This document shows positions 19,009 to 28,583 of a DNA stretch of 32,392 nt, piece after piece. The stretch spans positions 1-32,392 of the forward strand of contig SVOP01000010.1 in NCBI GenBank assembly GCA_015066325.1, written 5' to 3'. The translations under genes were made by a program, and so were the position numbers. Position 1 is the stretch's first letter. Each line of letters opens with the position of its first letter. Source of the stretch: Oscillospiraceae bacterium (GTDB lineage: Bacteria > Bacillota > Clostridia > Oscillospirales > Acutalibacteraceae). The notes below the pieces were generated by a model, which had not been told where the DNA came from, made no database searches, and saw only the letters and a list, made by a program, of their open reading frames with translations.

Positions 19009-19854
19009 CTATCTTTTTACTGCAACAACTCTGTCAAGACCGCTTGCATCTTTAATAACTCTTGCTTTCTCGGCTTTATTAACGAACAAGGATAAAACAT
19101 CCTTCCCCTGATCTTCACCGATTTCCATAGCAATATAGCCACCTTTATTTATGTAGGTGAACCACCCTTCTGATAATGCACGATAAAAAACAAGTCCGTC
19201 ATCACCACCATCAAGAGCCATAAAGGGTTCAAAGGCAATTTCAGGTTGAAGAGTTTTTATTTCTTCAGTTTTAATATAAGGCGGATTTGAAAGAATTATA
19301 TCCGGTCTCGGTAAACCTAAAAAACCAACAGAATCAAGAACATCAGCTTTAATAATAGTTACATTATCTGCACCTAAAAGCTCTTTATTCGTTGTTGTAT
19401 ATTCAATTGCCTTGTCTGAAAGGTCGATACAGATAACTTTTATGTTAGGGAAAAGCTTTGCAACCGTAAGACCTATGCAACCACTTCCGCAACAAAGGTC
19501 ATAGACAACTTTGAAATCATTTTTCTGTATCTTTTCTGCGGCAAACTCAACCAAAAGCTCTGTTTCGGGGCGGGGTATCAACACACCATCTCCCACCTTA
19601 AAGCTAAAACGGTGAAAATCCCACATTCCGATAATATATTGCAAGGGCTCGTGATTGCAACGCCTTTTAACACAATCCTCGAAAAAGAAAAGCTTGCCTT
19701 CTTCAATAGGACTGCCGGAATTCAGAAGCAGTTGGGTTTTATTCATTCCTAAACAGAACGACACTAACTGTTGTGCATCGAACTCGGGACTGTCACACCC
19801 TGCCTCAGTAAGTGCTTTTATAGCTTCACGATACACTGAATAGAGGTTTTTCAA
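19009..19854 (-). CDS. prmC: Release factor glutamine methyltransferase PrmC
   Basis: GVLIPRPETELLVE, DLCCGSGCIGL, SNPPYI. Confidence 0.95.
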   Translation of the reverse strand: MKNLYSVYREAIKALTEAGCDSPEFDAQQLVSFCLGMNKTQLLLNSGSPIEEGKLFFFEDCVKRRCNHEPLQYIIGMWDFHRFSFKVGDGVLIPRPETELLVEFAAEKIQKNDFKVVYDLCCGSGCIGLTVAKLFPNIKVICIDLSDKAIEYTTTNKELLGADNVTIIKADVLDSVGFLGLPRPDIILSNPPYIKTEEIKTLQPEIAFEPFMALDGGDDGLVFYRALSEGWFTYINKGGYIAMEIGEDQGKDVLSLFVNKAEKARVIKDASGLDRVVAVKR

Positions 19855-20843
19855 GCTTCATCTTCCTCCGCTTTATTTTCCTCAGCATCAAAAAGAACTG
19901 CTTTTATTGATTCAATACCAACCTCTATAATATCATCTGTAGGCTCCTGAGTTGTTAATCTTTGCATCCAGAGACCCGGTGCAGAAAGAATTTTAACAAG
20001 TGCATTATCGTGCTTACCTGCATAACGGATAAATTCGTAACCGATACCAACAGTTAAAGGCACAATTAAAAGCTTTATTGCCATCCAGACAGCACGAACC
20101 TCATCAATACCGGGGAAAACAACGACAAGAACTGATGAAATAAGGATACTGATAATAAGAATTACAAATATAAAGCTTGTGCCGCAACGAGGATGGAAAC
20201 GCTTTTGCTTTCTTACATTTTCAACTGTAAGCTCAAGTCCTTGTTCATAACAAAAGATTGATTTATGCTCTGCACCGTGATACATAAATACTCTTTTAAT
20301 ATCGGGGATTTTTGAAACAATCCAGATATAAGCAACAAATATAATCATTCTCATTATACCCTCGAAAAGAGGATGGAGATTTGCAAGAACATTTTTAAAA
20401 ATATATTTATCTACTGTATCAACAAGGAAAGTCGGAAGATAGAAAAAGAGAACAAACGCAAGACCGCAGCCGAGAACCATTGAGATACCTGTAACAACCG
20501 CCATCATTTTAGGACCGAAATGGTCGGAAATCCATTTATCAAGCTTTGACATATTTTCAGGGTCCGTATCATCATCAAGACCAGCTTTTTCTGCAGATTT
20601 TTCCATACATTTCATACCAAACATAAGGCTTTCAACCATATTGAAAACACCTCTGATTATGGGCCATCCGGCAGGTTTAAATTTATCTCTTATATGCTTA
20701 ACCTCAAGCTTTTCTGTATCAATACTTCCGTCAGGAAGCCTTACAGACATTGCAGCACCTTTAGGACCCTGCATCATAATGCCTTCAATAAGAGCTTGTC
20801 CTCCAACAGAAACCTTAGGACAACAATTTTCTTTATTACTCAT
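19851..20843 (-). CDS. DUF1385 domain-containing membrane protein
   Basis: VGGQALIEGIMMQGPKGAAMSVR, HGAEHKSIFCYE, HPRCGTSFIF; adjacent to prmC. Confidence 0.93.
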   Translation of the reverse strand: MSNKENCCPKVSVGGQALIEGIMMQGPKGAAMSVRLPDGSIDTEKLEVKHIRDKFKPAGWPIIRGVFNMVESLMFGMKCMEKSAEKAGLDDDTDPENMSKLDKWISDHFGPKMMAVVTGISMVLGCGLAFVLFFYLPTFLVDTVDKYIFKNVLANLHPLFEGIMRMIIFVAYIWIVSKIPDIKRVFMYHGAEHKSIFCYEQGLELTVENVRKQKRFHPRCGTSFIFVILIISILISSVLVVVFPGIDEVRAVWMAIKLLIVPLTVGIGYEFIRYAGKHDNALVKILSAPGLWMQRLTTQEPTDDIIEVGIESIKAVLFDAEENKAEEDEA

Positions 20844-22320
20844 TTTCTTCTACCTTCATTTCTTCAATAATCGGAACAACAGGCTCAATTGCAACCTTTT
20901 CAACAGGAAATGCAACCGTTACAGTAGTTCCAACATTAAGTTCACTATTAATTTCCAACACGCCATTATGGAGTTTTACTATTTCATCAACAACCGCAAG
21001 ACCGATACCCGAACCGCGAACCTGCAGATTGGCTTTATAGAATTTCTTTTTTATATTGGGTAAATCTTCTTCTGCTATACCGCAACCATTGTCAGCAAAA
21101 TGAATAACCAAAGTGCCGTCATCAACAATTGCAACAACATTAACAAGGCCACCCTGCTCCGAATATTTAAACGCATTATCAAGAATATTAACAAAAACCT
21201 GCTTGATTCTGTTTGGGTCTGCCATCATGGGTGCAGGCACCTCGGGAACAGAATAAGTTAACTCGATACCATCTCTTTTTGAACGCTCCTTGAAAACGAA
21301 AATTGCTTCATCAAGCTCTGCAAGAACATCGATTTTTTCGAGTCTTAAGGTCATACTGCCACTTTGAATACGAGAGAAATCCAGAAGCTCTTCAACAAGC
21401 TTTGACAATCTTTCGGATTCATTGATTATAACCTCTGTGCCCCTACGGGCAATTTCTCTATCCTCACCATCAAGCTCTTTGAGCATTTCACCCCATCCCT
21501 TGATAGCCGTAAGAGGCGTTCGGAGTTCGTGAGAAACAGTTGAAATAAAGTCATTTTTCAGTTTATCTGTTGCTGCAACTTCGGCAATCATCCCGTTGAT
21601 AGAATCTGCAAGTTCTGTGATTTCATCATCCTCACGCCCGTCAGATTCGATTCTTACATCAAATTCACCCTCAGAAAACTTTCGCGCAACATCATTGATT
21701 TTCCGAACAGGCGTAACAATGGTCTGGATAAAGAACACACCGGAAAGAGCAACAAAAAACAAAGCTATGAAATAAACAATTAAAATCAAAACTATTAAGC
21801 CAATAATCTGGCGATCAATTGCTTTTAAGGAAGTAATGAAGCGGACCGCTCCGGTAAATTCTCCCTCAACGCGTGGCAATATCATAGAAACCGCCATAAT
21901 ATGCTCACCGTTTCCATTGAAGCCCGACCATTTGCTTATACCACTGGTGGCTTCTAACGCCTCCTTAACATCATCCATTTCATCAACTTTCTCGCTAACA
22001 CCAAAACCCGATGATGAAAAGGAAACAGTCCCTTTTCTGTTAACGACCTGAACTTCCATTCTGCTTTTATCCGCAAAGCTATCAACGAACTCTTTGGCTT
22101 TCTGGTCGAAAATCTCGTCACTACCGCCAACATAGGGAGAAAAGAAAGTTGTTACGCTTTCATTTGCATAGCCTGAAAGATAATTAGTTACATAATTTCT
22201 GTAGTAGCTGACAACAAAAACCACGCACACAGAAAGAAGAACAAACAATATGAGAGCTGTTATGAGCAATGTATTAGTTGCCCATCTTTTTGTAATACCT
22301 TTAATTTTCACAACTCTCAC
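20836..22320 (-). CDS. HAMP-domain sensor histidine kinase, GTG start
   Basis: Two TM helices flanking an extracytoplasmic domain, HAMP, FISTVSHELRTPLTAIKGW H-box, NRIKQVFVNILDNAFKYSEQGG N-box, GSGIGLAVV. Confidence 0.95.
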   Translation of the reverse strand: MRVVKIKGITKRWATNTLLITALILFVLLSVCVVFVVSYYRNYVTNYLSGYANESVTTFFSPYVGGSDEIFDQKAKEFVDSFADKSRMEVQVVNRKGTVSFSSSGFGVSEKVDEMDDVKEALEATSGISKWSGFNGNGEHIMAVSMILPRVEGEFTGAVRFITSLKAIDRQIIGLIVLILIVYFIALFFVALSGVFFIQTIVTPVRKINDVARKFSEGEFDVRIESDGREDDEITELADSINGMIAEVAATDKLKNDFISTVSHELRTPLTAIKGWGEMLKELDGEDREIARRGTEVIINESERLSKLVEELLDFSRIQSGSMTLRLEKIDVLAELDEAIFVFKERSKRDGIELTYSVPEVPAPMMADPNRIKQVFVNILDNAFKYSEQGGLVNVVAIVDDGTLVIHFADNGCGIAEEDLPNIKKKFYKANLQVRGSGIGLAVVDEIVKLHNGVLEINSELNVGTTVTVAFPVEKVAIEPVVPIIEEMKVEENE

Positions 22321-22345
22321 CTCTTTCTTCTTTCATCCTTTTAGT

Positions 22346-23047
22346 TTATAGCCACTTATAGCCCATACCCCAAACGGTTACGAGATGCTTAGGGATAGAA
22401 GGCTCATCTTCTATTTTCATTCTCAACCTTCTGATATTAACATCAACAACTTTTTCATCACCAAAATATGATTCGCCCCAAACCTCTTTCAATATATCGG
22501 TTCTGCTTAAAGCTTTACCTGCATTGGTAAAGAAAAACTCAATAATCTGAAATTCAACCTGCGTCAACTCAATCTGAACACCGTTTTTATAAAGTGTTCT
22601 GTTTCGCAAATTAAGCTCAAAAGGTTCAAGGGTAATTTTATCAATTCTTGATGGTTGAGCAGTATTCTGATTATTTAAAGCAACCCTACGATAGACACTA
22701 TCAACTCTTGCCATTAGTTCAGATGGTGAGAATGGTTTTGTTATGTAATCATCTGCACCCATAAGAAGACCCGAAACCTTGTCCATCTCCTGAGTTTTAG
22801 CTGTAAGCATTATAATCCCAACAGTACCGCTGACACTTCTCAGCCTTTTGCACACCTCAAGTCCATCAACATTTGGCATCATAATATCAAGAAGCACAAC
22901 ATCAAACTCGCCGTCTTTCTCTGCATACAAATCTAAAGCCTGTTGACCATCACAAGCCTCTGTTACCTCATAACCTGCTCTGCGCAAGGTTATTCCGATA
23001 ATCTCTCTGATTGCAGATTCATCTTCAGCAATAAGCACTTTTTTCAT
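22346..23047 (-). CDS. OmpR/PhoB-family response regulator
   Basis: Receiver (DVVLLDIMMPNVDGLEV, MGADDYITKPF) and winged-helix output (DVNIRRLRMKIEDEPSIPKHLVTVWGMGYKW). Confidence 0.95.
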   Translation of the reverse strand: MKKVLIAEDESAIREIIGITLRRAGYEVTEACDGQQALDLYAEKDGEFDVVLLDIMMPNVDGLEVCKRLRSVSGTVGIIMLTAKTQEMDKVSGLLMGADDYITKPFSPSELMARVDSVYRRVALNNQNTAQPSRIDKITLEPFELNLRNRTLYKNGVQIELTQVEFQIIEFFFTNAGKALSRTDILKEVWGESYFGDEKVVDVNIRRLRMKIEDEPSIPKHLVTVWGMGYKWL

Positions 23048-23074
23048 AATAAATCTCTCTTTCTGATTTTTATA

Positions 23075-24424
23075 TCAGTTGATTACAATGAACGAAGATT
23101 TAACACCTTCATCAGTAATTCCGAAATCTTTACCGTAATTGGTTATTTCATAATAATAAGTTCCCGACTCGGTTTTGAGAAGTTTTTTACCTTCAGCTTC
23201 AATTGTATCATTTTCTGTTCTGTATGAAACCGAAAGGAGCTCATCCTTAATCAACTTTTCTTCAGAATCCCAAAGACAAAATTTAAGGGATTGCTTTAAG
23301 GTATCATAATAAACCGTAACATCATTAAAACGAGTAATTCTGTAAAGATATAAATCAATAGGATTAAACAAAGTTCTTACATTTCCCTCGCTTTTATCGC
23401 CAAAGGTATTTAACCATTCAAGCATAGTGAAGGTATATTGCATATCACCACGTTTTACTGTAAGAAGCTTTTCATCACCCAAAAGTTTTGTGTTGGCTGG
23501 TATTTCTAATAATCCGTCGCCATCAATATCACAACAACTGACTTTTGAACTTCTCAAGGTTGTTGTTGACGGATTCCGCTCTTCCCTGACCGGTTTTAAT
23601 TCATCCGTATCCCAATACAACATTTCTGTAAACATTGAAGTTTCGTTTTTTATGCAATCGATAAAAACCCTCTTACTTTTTTTAGTATCAACAGAAATAA
23701 TATCAAATTGAATTTTCGAAACCTGACTGATATGACTATCTAATTTAACATCACCATATTTAACAAAACTATCGCTTTCGGAAAGAGAAAAGCATCTGAA
23801 ATATGATCTTTGAACATCTCCTGAATCATCAAGATAAATCAAAACCAAATCATCTTTATCATCGCCGTTAAAATCAGTAACGAATTTTGAATTGTAATAT
23901 TCAGTGCCGATGGTATTTAATGCAAAAACACCATTATCGCCATCAGAAACTTCATACACACTAACGATTTTGGATGCCTTACTGTCATAAAGTGACCAAC
24001 CAACTAAAATCTCATATTTTCCGTTGTTGTTCATATCAGCAAATGTTACATCATAAACACCGCTTCCTGCACCCTTTATATCAGCAGAAATAACCCATGT
24101 ATCATTTATGCATTCTAAAAAAGATAATCTTACAGAAGCATCAATTGATGAATCCGTGTAAAAAACGATAGCTTCTTCGGAACCATCGGAATTAACATCG
24201 AATAAAACGAATGCAGTCTGATAATCACCGCTCATAGGTGTTCTTAATTGAATAGTTTTCTCTGACATAAGCCTTTTGAAAGCTTCTTCAACCTCACCAT
24301 TTTTTCCGGACTGGGCAGGCGGACTCATTAAGCTTTCAACAGAGAAGAAATTAAGAGAGCAACCTGAACACAACAAAACCATAACAACGCACAGAATTAA
24401 TGCGGTTGCTTTTTTTATTTTCAT
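23075..24424 (-). CDS. Predicted lipoprotein with FG-GAP/VCBS-like Asp-rich loops
   Basis: Signal peptide with lipobox LLCSGC; four DxNxDG-type loops (DVNSDGSEE, DMNNNGKYE, DFNGDDKDD, DIDGDGLLE). Confidence 0.75.
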   Translation of the reverse strand: MKIKKATALILCVVMVLLCSGCSLNFFSVESLMSPPAQSGKNGEVEEAFKRLMSEKTIQLRTPMSGDYQTAFVLFDVNSDGSEEAIVFYTDSSIDASVRLSFLECINDTWVISADIKGAGSGVYDVTFADMNNNGKYEILVGWSLYDSKASKIVSVYEVSDGDNGVFALNTIGTEYYNSKFVTDFNGDDKDDLVLIYLDDSGDVQRSYFRCFSLSESDSFVKYGDVKLDSHISQVSKIQFDIISVDTKKSKRVFIDCIKNETSMFTEMLYWDTDELKPVREERNPSTTTLRSSKVSCCDIDGDGLLEIPANTKLLGDEKLLTVKRGDMQYTFTMLEWLNTFGDKSEGNVRTLFNPIDLYLYRITRFNDVTVYYDTLKQSLKFCLWDSEEKLIKDELLSVSYRTENDTIEAEGKKLLKTESGTYYYEITNYGKDFGITDEGVKSSFIVIN

Positions 24425-24454
24425 AAGATTGCCCTCCTTTATTTATCAGATTTT

Positions 24455-25708
24455 TTAAAAACTTACATCTACAAAATATGTTCCGTAAATCCAACAACCT
24501 GTGTTATTAACTTCTACAACCGCAGGTATTGTTACAGTCTGACCTTGGCTTATATCAATATCAGCCAAATCTATCTTAACACTTATATCATCAACGGTTA
24601 TTGATTCAAGTTCTTTTTCTGCACCAACAACTACCACAGATTTATTAAGAGCTGTAATTTTATAATCCTTATTATCAGGATTATTAATATCATAGTCATC
24701 GGGTGAATATGTTATATACTCCTGACTTATTCCCGTCATATCAACATTTACTGTAAATTCTTCAGTTTCACTATCCTGAGCGAGTAAAACATCTTCCGCA
24801 AGGAAGGTGAATACGTGATTAGAGGGTGACAAAGTCTTAAAATCAATTGTACCGATTGTATAATCAACAGTTTTATCGTAATCATCAACAGATATATTAA
24901 ACAAATCCTTTGCCGGTGAAACAGTATATTTCAAAGGCGAAACTATGAAATTATCGGGTGCATTTTTGAAACCAACAACTGTATCCAATTCTTTTTTCTG
25001 CAAAACAGGAATTGTTAAAACAACTTTATCAATACTCATAGTGATGTATTTGAAATCACTTCTGTTTTTATCGTTTAACAAAACAATTTCCGCATCTGCA
25101 GATTTATTTGATGAAAGCGATTTTTCAAGCTCAAGCTTTGCAACAACTTTTTCAATTCTGTTGATTTCTGTTGATGGACCTGTTACTGTTACAGATGTTT
25201 CCGATAAATTTATATTACCGCTTGTAAAACCTTCTTCAACCACAGGAAAGCCATCCGTTTCAACCAATGGCTCTATAACCATCTGCACGGTCTTTGCCGT
25301 ATCAAAATACACATCAATACTCTTTTGTGAAATTGTTGTTATTGTATAATCGGCACCATCAGGAATTTCAGGCTTCAACTGAAGGCTTCTTTTGCCTGCA
25401 GAATCCACATTATTTGTCTGAGCTGTAATAACAATATCCTCTGAAGAAAGAGCCGCAGGAGAAATCTGATATTTTTTGCCCTTTACTGTTACATCAACAG
25501 TAAACTCTTTTTCACCAAAAACCTCAAGACCGAATTGAGACGGTATAGTTGAATCGATGTTAACCTTTACGCCCTGAATAACTCTCGTTGTTGCCTCGCT
25601 GACATTCACAACAACAAGAAGCCAGATAACAAGAGCAGCAAAAAGAGAAAAGAAGAGCAAAAATTTATCGTTATTAAAGAGGTTATCAAGTTTGAATTTA
25701 ATCTTCAT
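24455..25708 (-). CDS. cdaR: CdaR/YbbR-domain regulator of diadenylate cyclase
   Basis: Start revised to MKIKFKLDNLFNNDKFLLFFSLFAALVIWLLVVVNVS; N-terminal TM then repeated YbbR-like domains; follows cdaA. The longer ORF extends spuriously into cdaA. Confidence 0.93.
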   Translation of the reverse strand: MKIKFKLDNLFNNDKFLLFFSLFAALVIWLLVVVNVSEATTRVIQGVKVNIDSTIPSQFGLEVFGEKEFTVDVTVKGKKYQISPAALSSEDIVITAQTNNVDSAGKRSLQLKPEIPDGADYTITTISQKSIDVYFDTAKTVQMVIEPLVETDGFPVVEEGFTSGNINLSETSVTVTGPSTEINRIEKVVAKLELEKSLSSNKSADAEIVLLNDKNRSDFKYITMSIDKVVLTIPVLQKKELDTVVGFKNAPDNFIVSPLKYTVSPAKDLFNISVDDYDKTVDYTIGTIDFKTLSPSNHVFTFLAEDVLLAQDSETEEFTVNVDMTGISQEYITYSPDDYDINNPDNKDYKITALNKSVVVVGAEKELESITVDDISVKIDLADIDISQGQTVTIPAVVEVNNTGCWIYGTYFVDVSF

Positions 25709-26591
25709 TCTTTTTATCTCCATCTTTTTGTTTACTGAATTTTTTGAGAAATTTTTCTTTGCCGGAAGCATTGTCAGACTGCGGCACAAGTTCATCCAAA
25801 AGCATTTCGCGAAGCTTACCGCGGGTAACGTCTCTTGTGAGAACCCCGTTAACCGCAACAGAAATTGAACCTGTTTCTTCCGAAACAATCACAACCACTG
25901 CATCACTATGCTCGCTCATACCTATCGCAGCACGATGACGAGTGCCCAACTCACTATCAATTGTGTTATTTTGAGTAAGCGGTAAAATGCAACCTGCCGC
26001 ATATATTCTTCCGTCACGCACAACGACCGCACCATCATGAAGAGCTGAGTTCTTAAAAAACAAGCCGTTAAAGAGTTCGGGTGATGACTGTGCATCAAGA
26101 ATTGTTCCTGTTTTGATAATTTCCTGAAGCGGTGCATCTTTTTCAAAAACTACAAGTGCACCCGTTTTGGAATCGCTTAAATCACCTGCAGATTTGCAAA
26201 AATCGTTAACAGTTGAAGTAATCACTTTTTCAAAGGTATCAGAATTTCTTAAGCCAAAGAAAGATATATTTGAAAATGAACGCCTACCGAATTTTTCAAG
26301 TATGTTACGAAGTTCAGGTGAAAAGAGAACAACAAGAATTATAAGACCGTTTTCAAACAACACTGAAAGCAGGTATTCACATGCTTCCATATTGAACAAT
26401 TTAACAAGAGCATAAACGACGCCCAGAACCACGATACCTTTGATAAGCTGAAAGGTTCTTGAGCCTCTGATAAGTTTAATTCCTTCGTATATAATAAAAG
26501 CAACAAGAAGAATATCAAGAAAATCAGAAAGGAAATTAAAGCTCAAAAGCGCATCGCCGATTTTCTCAAGATAATTCAAAATTGAACTCAT
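25698..26591 (-). CDS. cdaA: Diadenylate cyclase CdaA
   Basis: Three TM segments then DAC motifs LHDGAVVVRDGRI, GTRHRAAIGMSEHSDAVVVIVSEETGSIS. Confidence 0.96.
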   Translation of the reverse strand: MSSILNYLEKIGDALLSFNFLSDFLDILLVAFIIYEGIKLIRGSRTFQLIKGIVVLGVVYALVKLFNMEACEYLLSVLFENGLIILVVLFSPELRNILEKFGRRSFSNISFFGLRNSDTFEKVITSTVNDFCKSAGDLSDSKTGALVVFEKDAPLQEIIKTGTILDAQSSPELFNGLFFKNSALHDGAVVVRDGRIYAAGCILPLTQNNTIDSELGTRHRAAIGMSEHSDAVVVIVSEETGSISVAVNGVLTRDVTRGKLREMLLDELVPQSDNASGKEKFLKKFSKQKDGDKKNED

Positions 26592-26635
26592 TCTATCACC
26601 GCTTTCGTGAAAATTTAAACGATTTTACCCAATAT

Positions 26636-26671
26636 ATTGTATATAATATCATATATTTCTTTAAATTGCAA
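26636..26671 (-). promoter_or_regulatory. Candidate sigma-A promoter for cdaA and downstream genes
   Basis: Minus strand TTGCAA (26666-26671), 17-nt spacer, TATTAT (26643-26648); lies across the 3' end of the upstream aminotransferase gene. Confidence 0.55.
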
Positions 26672-27797
26672 TTTTTCTTACTAAATTTAACAGATTTTTT
26701 ATATCTTTTTCTCCGTTGAAAATTGATGGTGAAATTCTTACTGCACCTTGACTTTCAGTTTCATTTGAAATATGAGCTAAGGGTGCGCAATGATACCCGC
26801 CCCGAACCGCAATTCCGTTGTTGTTCAGGTAAGCAGAAACTTGTTCACTATGCAAATTTTCCACATTAAAGCTTACCAACGGTGCAAAGAGTAAAGCGTC
26901 ATAATCACCTTGATAAAGTGTTACTTTCGGCATTTGTTTTAACCCGTTGAATATTGCTTCGGAAAGCTTTCTCTCCTTTGCAAAAATCCTGTTTGCACCT
27001 ATCTTTTCAACAAATTCTATTCCCTTTCTCAATCCACAAATGCAAGGAACGTTCAAGGTGCCGCTTTCAAGCCTTTCAGGATACATTCGTGGTTGTGAAA
27101 AATCGAAGGAAGCAGAGCCCGTTCCGCCCTCAATAATTGTTGAAAAATCAAGATTTTTGTGAAGTAATGCACCTGTTCCCATTGGACCTAAAAGACCTTT
27201 ATGACCCGGTAAACAAAGGCAATCGATCCCCTGTTTTTTCATATCAAGTTCAATAACACCTGCTCCTTGAGCACCATCAACAAAAAAATATGCACCCCTC
27301 TCGTGAGCGATACCCGACAACTCCTTTATAGGCAAAATATTACCAAACACATTTGAAACCGCAGTTACGACGCACAACTTTGTATTACTTTTAAAGGCTT
27401 TTTTAAAATTTTCAATAGTTTCATAATTATTCTTACCGACTTTGAAAACACTATATTCTGAAAAACCAGCTTCTTTTAATTTATGAACAGGTCTTAAAAC
27501 AGAATTATGTTCAAGTGACGAGATAATTATATGCTCTCCTTTTTTTATAATCCCTTTAATTGCAGTATTAAGGGCATAGGTACAATTAGGAAAAAAAGAC
27601 ACATATTCCGAACCAAAACCGTTAAAAAACCGGTCAAGTGCTTCTCTGCATAAATACACCTGAGTGGCGGCAGAAATGGACAAATCATGTCCGCTTCTGC
27701 CCGGATTTGCACCATATAAAGAAAACGCAGAGTTAACAGTTTTTATAACCTCTGCAGGCTTCGGATAGGTGGTAGCTGCATTATCAAAATAAATCAT
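26661..27797 (-). CDS. Class-V aminotransferase / cysteine desulfurase-like PLP enzyme
   Basis: MIYFDNAATTYPKP, VDGAQGAG, LPGHKGLLGPMGTG (PLP-Lys), VRGGYHCAPLAH (candidate catalytic Cys). Confidence 0.92.
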   Translation of the reverse strand: MIYFDNAATTYPKPAEVIKTVNSAFSLYGANPGRSGHDLSISAATQVYLCREALDRFFNGFGSEYVSFFPNCTYALNTAIKGIIKKGEHIIISSLEHNSVLRPVHKLKEAGFSEYSVFKVGKNNYETIENFKKAFKSNTKLCVVTAVSNVFGNILPIKELSGIAHERGAYFFVDGAQGAGVIELDMKKQGIDCLCLPGHKGLLGPMGTGALLHKNLDFSTIIEGGTGSASFDFSQPRMYPERLESGTLNVPCICGLRKGIEFVEKIGANRIFAKERKLSEAIFNGLKQMPKVTLYQGDYDALLFAPLVSFNVENLHSEQVSAYLNNNGIAVRGGYHCAPLAHISNETESQGAVRISPSIFNGEKDIKNLLNLVRKIAI

Positions 27798-28024
27798 AAA
27801 ACCTCACCCAAATCCACAACACCAAGAACCTTTATTCCCGCAGATTTCAAAACAGAAAAGCACCGCTTATCAACATTACTTACATAAATAACATACCCAC
27901 ATCCTTCGTCCGTTTCGGGCTGAGGGTTGCGGGTCAGATACGCTTTATAGCCATTTTTTTGTAAAAGGTCACGCCCTTTCATAGCGTAGGTCAAAGAGCC
28001 GACCTTGATACCTTTTTTAATCAT
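27794..28024 (-). CDS. DUF3343 (putative Se/S carrier-like) protein
   Basis: MIKKGIKVGSLTYAMKGRDLLQKNGYKAYLTRNPQPETDEGCGYVIYV; overlaps the aminotransferase start. Start revised to MIKKG. Confidence 0.82.
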   Translation of the reverse strand: MIKKGIKVGSLTYAMKGRDLLQKNGYKAYLTRNPQPETDEGCGYVIYVSNVDKRCFSVLKSAGIKVLGVVDLGEVL

Positions 28025-28030
28025 AAAAAG

Positions 28031-28081
28031 ACCCTTCCATATTAAGTTAGACAAACTGTCTTGTACATTATATGAAAGGGT
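28031..28081 (-). promoter_or_regulatory. Inverted repeat between ispF and DUF3343 that contains the DUF3343 SD; candidate terminator/attenuator
   Basis: ACCCTTCCATAT (28031-28042) pairs with ATATGAAAGGGT (28070-28081), one mismatch; inner GACA-aac-TGTC. T-rich on both outer flanks (minus TCTTTTT, plus TTTTTT). Minus-strand GGAAGGG SD is inside the stem. Confidence 0.6.
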
Positions 28082-28088
28082 TTTTTAT

Positions 28089-28565
28089 TTAGTTACTTTC
28101 AATAAGGCAAACACAATGGGCGGAGATACCTTCTTTACGCCCCGTGAAGCCTAATTTTTCTTCTGTAGTTGCTTTTACGCTGACAAAATCAACATCAACA
28201 TTCAAGGCTTTCGCGATATTTTCACGCATTGCAACAATATGTGGTGCAAGCTTCGGTGCCTGAGCAATAACAGTTGCATCAATGTTAATGACTTTATAAC
28301 CTTTTTCTTCAATGAGTTTAACAACACAAGAAAGAAGCTTCAAGCTGTCTGCCCCTTTATATTCCGGGTCAGTATCCGGAAAATGCTTACCGATATCGCC
28401 TAAGGCAGCCGCGCCTAAAAGACTATCGGAAATGGCGTGAAGCAACACATCTGCATCTGAATGGCCTAAAAGCCCTTTTTCATAAGGAATTTCCACTCCG
28501 CCGATGATACATTTTCTATTATCTGCGAAAGCGTGAACATCATAACCATGACCGATTCTTATCAT
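28089..28565 (-). CDS. ispF: 2-C-methyl-D-erythritol 2,4-cyclodiphosphate synthase
   Basis: [65 protein letters not shown]. Confidence 0.97.
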   Translation of the reverse strand: MIRIGHGYDVHAFADNRKCIIGGVEIPYEKGLLGHSDADVLLHAISDSLLGAAALGDIGKHFPDTDPEYKGADSLKLLSCVVKLIEEKGYKVINIDATVIAQAPKLAPHIVAMRENIAKALNVDVDFVSVKATTEEKLGFTGRKEGISAHCVCLIESN

Positions 28566-28583
28566 AAAACCACCTTAATTATC

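Noticed and set aside
25709-25888. N-terminal extension of the CdaR ORF (MFRKKQVQFLLRLTGFSQ...)
   Set aside because: It is an out-of-frame reading of the cdaA 3' end; CdaR proteins start near the TM segment, matching ATG at 25708.
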